DNA of 64,000 nucleotides, taken from Gracilariopsis chorda. Its lineage: Eukaryota; Rhodophyta; Florideophyceae; Gracilariales; Gracilariaceae. The number at the start of each line of letters is the position of its first letter. The first letter of the stretch is position 1. A program made the translations under genes and the position numbers. Shown here piece by piece: positions 41,669-50,398 of this stretch. The notes under the pieces were generated by a model. That model saw nothing but the letters and a program-made list of their open reading frames with translations. It was not told where the DNA came from and searched no databases. The stretch is from assembly GCA_003194525.1 (NCBI GenBank), contig NBIV01000003.1:310001-374000 (forward strand), read 5' to 3'.

Positions 41669-44340
41669 TCACCCCCACTCGCTGGCCTCAAGCAGGTTCT
41701 TCCTAAGGTCCGCCGCGATGATGGCCAAATGGTTCTTCACATAACTCCGAAGTCCCTGGATCATCAAGGCTGAAAACCTCAGAAACGAAGCGCGGGCGGC
41801 TGAACTATAAGGAGAGTGCATTAAAACCCCAGGGACTTGTTTCAAAACCGACCTATTGGTATTCAAGGTTTGAGATGAAGACCGATGGAGCGCGACAGAG
41901 AAGACGCACACCTTGACGCTAGAAGGGCCAAAAAGAGAACCATAGTGTTTACTGAGGACTACTAGCCGTAAGGACGACCAATAGTACGACGCAGCCGGTT
42001 GAGAAGGGGATCTCGTGCGACCACGCTTGCGAGCCGGACTACGCGCGGATGAGGATGAGGCATCACCAGCGGACTCCGTGTCCGAAAGGTTAAGACCAAA
42101 GCGGTTATCAAGGTCTGTCGCGACAAGCTCGGACAACACCTTAGCGTTCTCCTCCAGGATGGCCGCTAAGGCGTCCTTGACCTCTTGGTTACGCTGAACC
42201 AGCGAGTGGTACCGTGAAGCCCGGCGAGCCCAGGATTGGGCGGAACGAAAAGTCTCGACGATATCAGTGGGTTCAAGGATACCATCGGACGTGCATAACT
42301 TCTTCAGGTAATCAAAGGCCATTGTAATGACCTCAGGAATGATTGGCTCGGGAGGCTGAGGAGGGACCACAGGGGCGGAAACCGTCATGGACATAAGAGG
42401 TTGGGAAGCCAAGGCAGCAATGGACGCCTCTGGGGGCTCTACCACGGCAACGTCATGCGCCGGCACGAAAAACGGCGCAACCGATGGGGCCGGTACAGGA
42501 ACTACCGCCTGCTCCCGGACTGGAGGACGAAGACAATCTTCGTGAAACCCAATGGCCTGAGGTTAGTAAATGGGCACGGACTGACGTGGCTCGTTCACGG
42601 GGACAGCCAGCAATGGTTTGGCCTGGTAGGCGTTCCCGTCGTCATTGCCCAGAGGATGTCGCGTGATCGAGGAGAAGGTGTAGGTGTCATAATCGTACCA
42701 AAGGAACCCGGGGGTCGGCGCCCAGTCGACCTGAAGGACATAATCCAATAGGGCTTTGGCCTCTTCAACCTCGTACTCAGTATCCCGGACAATGTTCTGC
42801 ACGCGCATCTCACGGACAAGCCGGATCAAGTGCCGCGGAAGAGGCACGAGTCGACCTTCAGGACTGGGAAGAACCCGCTCGTTCCAGATATGGCAGTCGG
42901 TCTCCCGGACATTAGCTTGGATCCCATAGCGGGTGGTATCCAGAATTGCCATGAAACAGAACACGGCCCATTCAGCAAAAAGCACCTGCCAGGTCAGCCA
43001 GGGGAGACGTTTAGTGAAGTCCCCCTGGAGCTGATAAGTCTGGTAGGCCACCAAGGACGGACTAGGGACCATAAGGAGATTGGAAATGTGCCAGAAGGCG
43101 GCCTCAGGTCCGACGCTAAGTGGCGGTAGCATGAGATATAGAGAAGACCTGCGGGACGGAGGCATATCGTGAAACTCTACTTGGTGCCCACAGAAGAAGA
43201 ACTTGAGGTTGGTTCAAATACCACCATTGGGCTGGATCATATCATTACAATATGTCCGGTTCGATAACCAGTACAAGCGGTCGTATGGAGGTCTGAAGCA
43301 GACTAACCGCAGAAGTCTATGACCAGGGGGAGGAAAGGGGGCCTTTGGGTCGCCCTGCATCGAAAAAAAGTCCTCCAGGAGCTTGTTTGCTCTCTATTGG
43401 TAATCAGACTCCTCGCTGCAGCGGACGAAGGGCATTTCCGGTGGGAGCAGAGCGCGTCAACGCACGACCGAACGGGCATCAGCAGGAAGGTGGAGCCAAC
43501 GGATGTAGCAGGAGTCCTCTTGGGAGTTCTTCTTCTCACGGGCATGGTTTGGAATCGCAGCGAACCGCCGGGCGTCCAAGTATTGGTAAGCATACCGCAC
43601 GAACTCAGCAACCGAACTGGGTAGATGGGTACTGTGCATGGCCATAGGATTCCGACCCAAGGTGTGGTCGTACTTGTCCCTGGGGTGGGCATATGCGCTG
43701 CTGGGGACCAGAGCCATGTTGGTCGAGTCTACAGGTATTGCCACCCGAGGGATGCGCTCGAAGCCGTTATAGTCCAAGAGGTAGCCATGGGAGCCCTTAT
43801 ATGCCCCCAAGGACATAGCGTAGACGCGATTGATAAGCCAGCACAGTGAACACGGCGCCAGGGGATACCAACAGTCAGAATTCTGAAATGCCAAGGAAAT
43901 GCACCACGATCTACCGAAGGGGCGGGGATGGTGGATGCACCAAGGCGGTATGCGAAGAAAAGAGCAACCAGAAGGACGAGGTAATCTAGAGGGAAGTATG
44001 GGCGTCCACGCCAGGGGTCGGTGAAACGCAGGAGCACGAGAAGTGCCCCCCAGTTGAGACTCACTAGTTGATGAGGCCCCGTCGTAGGCGACTAATGGCA
44101 TGGTAGCGCCCACGTGCCACTTGCCACAAAAGCAACCAAATGGACGCAAAACAGTACCGCCGCCCTACCTGCTTTGGAAGGGCCGACCAGCCATGTAAAC
44201 CAGGACGCGAGAGACCTAATCGGGGGAGAAGACGCGAGAACAACAACCCCATTGGGCTGGAGGAAAGAATGCCCGCGGAAGAAACTGATAGCTCACCGAC
44301 GTGGAAGCGGCCTACGGGACGTCGGATCTTAAGGGGGGAG
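41669..44340 (-). pseudogene. antisense gene of chromovirus 2, function unknown
   Basis: The minus strand between pol and the 3' LTR carries long protein-like stretches in changing frames. The N-terminal side has a hydrophobic part (GALLVLLRFTDPW, YLVLLVALFFAYRLG, about 44063-43940), then GYLLDYNGFERIPRVAIPVD and HLPSSVAEFVRYAYQYLDA. A middle open frame of 200 codons (43165-42563) begins after F-F-F-C-G-H-x-V-E-F-H-D-M-P. A last frame (42466-41669) has a Pro-rich start, helices and an NLS-like PARKRGRTRSP. A minimum of three frameshifts or stops break it. The EFHDMP block and its upstream PPY region recur at 60920-61030. Transcription would start near the 3' LTR, convergent with pol. No homologue was recognised. 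Confidence 0.6.
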
Positions 44341-44343
44341 GTC

Positions 44344-44869
44344 CGTAGGAGAATGACTATTGGGCAGGAGCAGTGGTGAAGTACCCATGGGGCTGGGCTG
44401 GCAGAGGTCAGAACATTGCTGGCCGAAATATTCCACGTGGCCAAGCTGGGTGCCTATGCAGCAGATACCAGGAGACAGTGCGATTGCCAAGGCACTGTGA
44501 CCATAGGTTTTTTTATGTAGCTAGTTTTATTTAATTTATTAGGATAGTTTCCGGAGGTCAGAGCGCCTTGCCAGCCATATAGGCTGGCTCGAGTGCCCCC
44601 GATCTCCGAAGCGTAAAGACAAGCACCCTCACCGTCTTCTTGCCGCCATATGCAGCCAGTAGGACTCCAAAGGCCTCCAAGCCATCGCTACCATTCTCCC
44701 GATCTGTAAGGACTTGAGATAGCACTCGCCCATTGCGCCTCGCTGCCAGTTGGTGCCCGCGTCACTAGTAGACCCAGGGGATTGTCACCGCAGTGGCTGG
44801 CTCTCTGCTGCTACTACCCCATAGTAGACTACTACCCCACTTGGCCAAAGGACGTAGTATTCTACTACA
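44344..44869 (+). repeat. chromovirus 2 3' LTR
   Basis: It matches 35564-36071 with scattered substitutions and an extra ~18 bp (a second CTACTACCCC copy near 44832). Its first base is C where the left LTR has T. It is followed by the target duplication AGAAA. Confidence 0.93.
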
Positions 44870-44874
44870 AGAAA

Positions 44875-45426
44875 GTGTAAGGCACGAGGTAGTTCAGGAA
44901 AGCCTACACTAGTCCAGGATGAAGATCCTCCGGCAGAAGATGTCAAAGAAGAGGTGCTGGCAACTTTGCTTTTTCGGGAGTGAGATCGGCAGTGCTCTCC
45001 TCTGATCTCAACCCAATTTTGGGCGAAGGAGCACCGACGTCGACAGAAGAATTGGAAGAGGCTGCGGCGCTTTGTGACGCACTCGCTATATCGTTTTCAA
45101 TTAAACCTCCCCGACACCACAACCTTCACGGCTGGAGTATCGCTGGCGCAAACGCTCGGCCGATTGTATGCTCATGGAGCCTTGTCGTTAATGATATATA
45201 TGGAAGGCCAACAACTATCAGTTTCGACCTGGTACATGGCTCATCCTCACTCCTCATCGGGCTTGATGTTAAACGATTCTTTGACACGGCTAATCGAGAA
45301 CTTCCAAATGTTATACGCTTCAAGCGGCCAATGGATACAGTGCAACGCGTTTTCCACACTTATATCGCAGACGATGGGAGCGTCTGTGTTCTCGGAACGC
45401 TAGTATTTGAGGCTAGTTTGGTCTGA
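44875..45426 (+). pseudogene. protease-like part of the split retroelement
   Basis: Directly after the target duplication the gag frame resumes (CKARGSSGKPTLVQDEDPP) and ends after LLFRE. A shifted frame from about 44980 then gives ALCDALAISFSIKPPRHH and a protease-like region (VVNDIYGRPTTISFDLV, then SSSLLIGLDVKRF) to the stop at 45426. Removing 35564-44869 and one AGAAA restores gag continuity, which proves nesting. The rest of pol is absent, so the host element was truncated. Confidence 0.65.
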
Positions 45427-45680
45427 TTGAAATATGTCGTCCAAAACTTCTGCAGAAAATGACGGATCGCGAATGCAGAGGTAATTTTCGTTAATTTTTT
45501 AGAATGCCAGCTAGTTTTCGCATTCGATTCTAGCACAGAGTCTTCCATATTATGAATGCAAAACGAACGCAAAAGACGTCGCTAGTTTACCGTGGAGTTT
45601 TGTATGTCATTCGCTAGATGTGAATAACGGGTCTGGAGCTTAAGAACCGCTCTTACCAACCCATATCACGACGACACCCA

Positions 45681-46523
45681 TCAAAACCACTCTCCACCGA
45701 GAGGCAGCTGCGTCTCCGTCTCCGCGAACGTCAGTTTGAAGAAGTCGTCCGGTACGCTCTCCTCCTTCTCCTTCTTCACTCTCTTCCCCCAACCTCCACA
45801 ACGCCTCTCCTCATCAACCTCACCATCCACCTCCCACCTCCTCTTGCGCTGATCACCCAAGATTCTCTCTGCCTCCCTCGCCGGCTCTCCTACACTCCTA
45901 AGCCCACGAGTCCCCTTCCTAGCGCCCTTCTTCGCCTCCTTCCCTCCACCCACTCCACGCTTACCGCATCCCTTCAAGTCCTCTCTCACTATCGGCCTCT
46001 TCTCCCCAACCCTCCCCTTGCACACCTCCGCCTCGCTCTCCGCAGTCTCGGCCACAAACCGTACCCCCTCCTTCTCGACTTCCCCATCAAAGCCTTCGTC
46101 TCCAGGTCCAAAGCTTATCCCATCGCCACTCACATACCTGAAACCACCCGTCATCTTACTACTCGGCGTCACAGTCACGGGTGAGCCCCGCCGTCCACCA
46201 CGACTCTCCCCAACTCCACCTCCCTCCTTCACCAACTTCTCCACCTCCCGTAGCCGCGCCTGAAACCTTTCCTGCTCCTCCCTCAACCCTCCCACCTCTC
46301 GAACCACAAACGCTGCAATCTTCTTCCCCATCCCACGCACACCCCTCTCCACCTCCTTCCCCACCTCCCTCACCATCGCCCTAGAACACAATGCAAGCAC
46401 TCCCTCCAACCCTTCCTCCCCCGCTTCCTCCTGTTCCCGCTTCTTCTGCATCCCCACAGCCACGGCTTCCTCAATCTCCACAAGGAACTGTCCCCAGCTG
46501 CGCGATCCGCGGCCACTCGTCAT
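45681..46523 (-). CDS. orphan basic coiled-coil protein
   Basis: This is an intact frame of about 280 residues from ATG 46523 (MTSGRGSRSWGQFLVEIEEA). The N-terminal third is helical and ends in a coiled coil (FVVREVGGLREEQERFQARL, then REVEKLVKEGGG). A Gly/Ser linker and a Lys/Arg-rich C-terminal half with NLS-like clusters (GKRVKKEKEE) follow, then an acidic end (FAETETQLPLGGEWF). No domain was recognised. The opposite strand is also open in places because of strong purine bias, but the coiled-coil pattern favours the minus strand. A nuclear role is only inferred from charge. Its start could be further upstream if translation uses a non-ATG codon, which is unlikely. Confidence 0.55.
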   Translation of the reverse strand: MTSGRGSRSWGQFLVEIEEAVAVGMQKKREQEEAGEEGLEGVLALCSRAMVREVGKEVERGVRGMGKKIAAFVVREVGGLREEQERFQARLREVEKLVKEGGGVGESRGGRRGSPVTVTPSSKMTGGFRYVSGDGISFGPGDEGFDGEVEKEGVRFVAETAESEAEVCKGRVGEKRPIVREDLKGCGKRGVGGGKEAKKGARKGTRGLRSVGEPAREAERILGDQRKRRWEVDGEVDEERRCGGWGKRVKKEKEESVPDDFFKLTFAETETQLPLGGEWF

Positions 46524-47162
46524 CTCAAACACAACACAGCTCAAAGAAAGCGGCAAGGATCAAAAGAAGCGGTAGAGATCGAAATAAGTGGAAAGCCTCC
46601 GGTGAGAACCTCACGCGCCAGCCGCTCCCACGCATTCACTTCCCCGCCATTTAACCCCCTTCCAAAAACCCCCATACACTGTATTTCAAAATATCTAGCA
46701 CTTTCCGCTTTTACTTTCATTTCTACCCCACCCAATAACCTCTCTCATATCGTCACCCCCTCTCTACACCCCAGATGTACCCCTTCTATGCCCAATAAAC
46801 TCATATTCTTTACCTCTACCGCCATCCCACAGCCCCCATTTATATAAACCTCATTATTTCTTCTTCATAACCCTTTCCCCCTGTTCCGCGCACATTCTGG
46901 ACCTCTTACACCACTTCTACCAGAAAGTGTTTCACATCTCCCTCGTCCTCACTTCTCAATATTGTGCATTGAATATGAACAGAAACGCGTTCAAAACGCA
47001 TAGAACAACCGTTTGGTCCTGCCTTTAATCTTCCTTCATCTAGTCGCCATCATCTAGTTCAATAAAGCTATTCTGTTGCATATAAAATCAGACACACCTG
47101 CCCGTTCTCTCTCTCTCCCGTTCTTCATCAACAGTTCCGCCCTTGACCTAGCACCTCTAAAC
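46524..47162. promoter_or_regulatory. divergent intergenic region with TATA box
   Basis: This pyrimidine-rich spacer lies between the minus-strand coiled-coil gene and the plus-strand membrane gene. TATAAAAT at 47081-47088 lies about 80 nt before the ATG at 47163 and is a good core promoter candidate for that gene. Confidence 0.5.
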
Positions 47163-48362
47163 ATGTTGTTCGAGAACTTTCGCTCCCAACAATACGTCTT
47201 CCTCCACAATGACTTTCGAGCAACTCTCACGTTCGACATTCTCCCCAACAAAACCTACCTTCGTTTCAACAATTGCTTGAAGCTAGAGTACTGCAGGGAC
47301 ACAAACAAGTCATATCTTTCAGGCGCAGCATCCATTCTAAGTGATGAAGTGAAAGCCGAAATGACCAACATTGACGAACTCCTGCGCGACAACCCCTCTG
47401 ACCCCCGGTTCTTGCAAAATCACCTTCTACTACAAGACCTCCCATACCTTCGACACATATCCAACTACATTCGTTCCTCTCAATCCCTTTCGAACAATCC
47501 ATTCCATATGGAAAGTCTTCTTTCTCTACTAATTTTCACCTCCCTCCTCTCCTTCGCCATTGGAACTCTCTACGGTGTTTTGAAACCAGTGGTCACCAAA
47601 TTCCTTCTATCCGGCCATTCCCCCTGTGAAGCGGAGACTGGATATACCATACTGTACAGTATCATCGAGACAGTACTCCATATCTTGTTGTTCGACTTTG
47701 CATTCTCCCTTCACAAGGAGTTGTTCGGCTCCCTCTCTTTCTGCCCAATGAACCCCACTCAACATTATGGCAGACTGAGCACCATCAGCGCAAGATTCGC
47801 AGGATTTGCCATAGCTGGACTCCTCGCCCTGAACGCGAACATATTCGCCGCCTACGAACTGCTACCAACGCCAGCATCCCTAAGCTGTTCTATACGGAAC
47901 GCCTCCATCGCGTTCTTTCCCGGTGGATTCTTCTTCGCCCTAACAGTCAACTTTGTCGAAAGATTGGCCGTGTACGCCCTCACAGGCCACCCGTTCAACA
48001 ACAGAGTCCTTCTCCCATATTCGCCACACTATCTCTCCAACATCATACAAATTTTTACGTCAACGGCCTGGAAGTCTCTTCGAAGAGCATCGTTACTGGA
48101 CGACATCGTAATCTCCATTCGCACCTTTCTTTGTCGAGTTGTGCCCGTCTTCTTCGCGCACTTCACTTCGGAGTCCATCCAACCTTCTGCCTTTTCAACC
48201 CAAAGAGGTTTCCCTCCAATAGTGACTAACACTTTATTCATTCTTCTCCTCGTCTGCTCCAGCGCTATAGACTACGAAATCAAATATAGATTCAAGCGAT
48301 ATATTGCAGCTATCGGAACAAACCCCAGACCCCCAACCTCTAGGGTCCTTCCGTACGAATAA
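47163..48362 (+). CDS. orphan multi-pass membrane protein
   Basis: This is an intact 399-residue protein. ATG at 47163 (MLFENFRSQQYVF) is chosen because the frame upstream has only a TTG and overlaps the TATA box. The first ~115 residues are soluble. About five or six hydrophobic segments follow: LLSLLIFTSLLSFAIGTLYGV, a segment around ETVLHILLFDFAFSL, FAGFAIAGLLALNANIFAAY, ASIAFFPGGFFFALTVNFV, a weaker VVPVFFAHF, and NTLFILLLVCSSAI near the C-terminus. Some cysteines lie in loops. No transporter or receptor motif was recognised. The gene is flanked by two orphan coiled-coil frames (45681-46523 and 48913-49452). Confidence 0.72.
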   Translation: MLFENFRSQQYVFLHNDFRATLTFDILPNKTYLRFNNCLKLEYCRDTNKSYLSGAASILSDEVKAEMTNIDELLRDNPSDPRFLQNHLLLQDLPYLRHISNYIRSSQSLSNNPFHMESLLSLLIFTSLLSFAIGTLYGVLKPVVTKFLLSGHSPCEAETGYTILYSIIETVLHILLFDFAFSLHKELFGSLSFCPMNPTQHYGRLSTISARFAGFAIAGLLALNANIFAAYELLPTPASLSCSIRNASIAFFPGGFFFALTVNFVERLAVYALTGHPFNNRVLLPYSPHYLSNIIQIFTSTAWKSLRRASLLDDIVISIRTFLCRVVPVFFAHFTSESIQPSAFSTQRGFPPIVTNTLFILLLVCSSAIDYEIKYRFKRYIAAIGTNPRPPTSRVLPYE

Positions 48363-48912
48363 CTTCTAGAACAACAGACCAACAATACAGAATACCTTCG
48401 TTGTCGTAGCCCCTTCATCTTCTATCTTCCACATTCCCTTCCAGTCGGCGTCTTTTCACAGCTGTTAAGATTTAGGATATGTGAGCTACATACTATGCTT
48501 CTCTTCTATACCCCATTGTAGAGGTTTTTCTTATAACTATCCCACTTTTTAATGTACGCGAGTGAGTTCATTGTACATTTTAGAAAGCGAGTGAGCTTGA
48601 AGTAAGATATCCAATGCCAAGGTTCTCCTTGTAGACGACTCCATACACGGTAAGAATTATATTTGGTTCATTCTGATTCAGAAACACAGTTAGACGCATA
48701 TTGTAGTATTAACATATCAAGCTGCGTACGTGGAAATCTGTTTAGATGTCGCGTAAGTACGGTTTTAGTAGAAAATTGGAGACCGAAATATTTGAGGACG
48801 GGTTAGCGTCGATACTAAATATCTCGCGTACTATATAGCGGCTTTGTTCAGAGCTTAAGCTATTTTCCCGAAGTCGAGTGGGTACATTAGAGATGAAGAA
48901 CTGCTCACTCTT
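48363..48912. other. non-coding spacer
   Basis: AT-rich intergenic sequence with no recognised feature. The frame of the downstream orphan gene is open across its last ~40 bp, which could be an exon edge. Confidence 0.35.
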
Positions 48913-49452
48913 TTGAATCACACGGAAGTCCCCGAAACGCCGCCCAGAGATGAAGCAGATGGTTATGAGGGAACAGAAGAGAAGAAGAAGACTGTTGGGC
49001 TAGGAGAGCTGGGAGTTGGAGTAATAGCTGCGAATGGAGGAGGAGATGCAGGTGGTGGACCGGAGCACAGATTCAGAAAGGATATGAAGGCCCGGGTTAA
49101 GGCTTTAAGTGCCTCGTTGAAGGAGAGTTTGTATACTTGTATGACAGATGTAGTGTTTGAGTATGGTGGCCTGTCTTGGAGCGTTTTTGATGGTGGGATT
49201 CCACTGGACGTGGTTACTATTGTTCGAAATCGGATGAAAATGGCAGGGGTCTTGATGGGGGATCATGTGGAAGGGATCGTGGAGTGCTTGGTGAGGGAAA
49301 TAGGAGCAGTTTATCGAAAGAACAATGCTCTAGAAGACAGAGTGACTGTCCTTGAAATGCAGCTTAGAGAGGCCGTTGATATTCCAGGTGCACTTGAAAA
49401 ACAGAGTAAACGCAGCACAACACGGGGCCGGTGGAGCAGGCCGTGCTCATAG
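48913..49452 (+). CDS. orphan helical protein, start uncertain
   Basis: An open frame of about 180 codons (48913-49452) opens with TTG. No in-frame ATG precedes it, so the start may be an internal Met (MKARVKALSASLKESLYTCM, about 49087) or come from an upstream exon. It contains a helical region (VVTIVRNRMKMAGVLMGDHV) and a terminal coiled coil (VREIGAVYRKNNALEDRV). The arrangement, helical block then a V-R-E-[IV]-G start of a coiled coil, resembles the protein at 45681-46523, though overall similarity is low. Unknown function. Confidence 0.4.
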   Translation: MNHTEVPETPPRDEADGYEGTEEKKKTVGLGELGVGVIAANGGGDAGGGPEHRFRKDMKARVKALSASLKESLYTCMTDVVFEYGGLSWSVFDGGIPLDVVTIVRNRMKMAGVLMGDHVEGIVECLVREIGAVYRKNNALEDRVTVLEMQLREAVDIPGALEKQSKRSTTRGRWSRPCS

Positions 49453-49884
49453 AAGCTGCCTAGGTACGAGGAAAAGAATGGAAGACAAAAGTGAACATGT
49501 GGAGCGAGGTACTCTCTTGAAGAAGAAACGTTGACAGGTTAAGACATATGTTTCTGATGAAGAAAGAAAAGGACGACTCCTAGCTCTTATGTGCATCATG
49601 ATATAAATGAGACAATGCTTTATTTACGGCGGTACTAGAATGTATCTGTCATCGCTAATTATCTTCTTCCATATCCTCATCTCCCTTCTCACCCTCCTCT
49701 TGAGTATAAATGGCGTCGTCCGCATTATCATTTCCATCTTCATTAAGGTAGCACGAAGAAGTGGATTCGGTGAGTTCGCTCACAGTTCTTTGCGGAGGAA
49801 GCATTCCGGTCGCCCTTTCCACCTCTTCTCTAACCCCCTCCTGCCACGCGTCAACGCTTCATTGCTGGCACCGACCCCCAGGCC
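49453..49884. other. spacer before palindromic element
   Basis: Short open frames exist on the plus strand (about 49607-49957, partly hydrophobic: IIFFHILISLLTLLLSI), but the frame runs into the palindromic repeat and has no start context I trust. No gene is called. Confidence 0.3.
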
Positions 49885-50111
49885 GGCGCAGCTGCGCCGG
49901 GTGGTCGGTCTTGACATTGTCGGTCGACAATGTCAAGAACGACCCCCCGTAATTTAGTCAAAAATCAACATTCTGGTGTCCGTGCTTGACATTGTCGGTC
50001 GACAATGTCAAGAACGACCCCCCTTATTTAATCAAAAATCAACATTCTGGTGTCCGTGCTTGACATTGTCGACCGACAATGTCAAGACCATCCACCCGGC
50101 GCAGCTGCGCC
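49885..50111. repeat. symmetrical palindromic element
   Basis: This is a 227-bp foldback structure. Its 53-bp arms (49885-49937 and 50059-50111) are reverse complements with two mismatches. Each arm starts with the palindrome GGCGCAGCTGCGCC. A shorter palindrome with 12-bp arms CTTGACATTGTC around a 4-bp centre occurs three times (49910-49937, 49985-50012, 50059-50086). The middle copy lies at the exact centre of the element. Between them are two direct repeats of ~46 bp (starting AACGACCCCCC). It lies ~290 bp upstream of the methyltransferase-like gene's ATG. It could be a MITE or a cluster of sites for a dimeric DNA-binding protein. Confidence 0.85.
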
Positions 50112-50398
50112 GTTAGACCGACAACCTGAACTGTGAGAACTGCGACGAATTCTCGAAGTTTCACCTTCTCCGTCTGTTCTGCAGTGCCCAACTCCCTCAT
50201 TCCAAACAAAACCCTCCGACGTTTCCCTCCCTGCTCCATTACACACTTCGAAATCAAATCTATTTGAAGATCGAGGGACGTGAATCATCAGAACGGGCGT
50301 CTTCGTTCCTCGGTTGCCACGAAGCATCTCCTTCGCAACCATTCAAACTAGAACGCATTCTTTCGTGCATCTGTGCATCTCCCGCCGATATTCCACCC

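Larger units (their letters stand above)
35564..44869 (+). mobile_element. chromovirus 2: Ty3/gypsy LTR retrotransposon with antisense gene
   Basis: This is a complete insertion of about 9.3 kb with LTRs 35564-36071 and 44344-44869 (about 95% identical by eye, plus an 18-bp duplication in the right copy). It is flanked by the target duplication AGAAA (35559-35563 and 44870-44874) and lies inside the gag-bearing element. Internal order on the plus strand: gag, protease, RNase H, integrase, chromodomain, then a 2.7-kb region transcribable only from the minus strand. Reverse transcriptase is missing. A candidate primer site starts TGGTCTCCCGACC at 36074, three bases after the LTR; a polypurine tract AAGGGGGGAGG precedes the right LTR. 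Confidence 0.93.

Noticed and set aside
49885..50111. CRISPR-like array of three repeats with ~46-bp spacers
   Set aside because: Spacers are near-identical direct repeats, there are only three repeats, and the genome is eukaryotic; it is a palindromic element.
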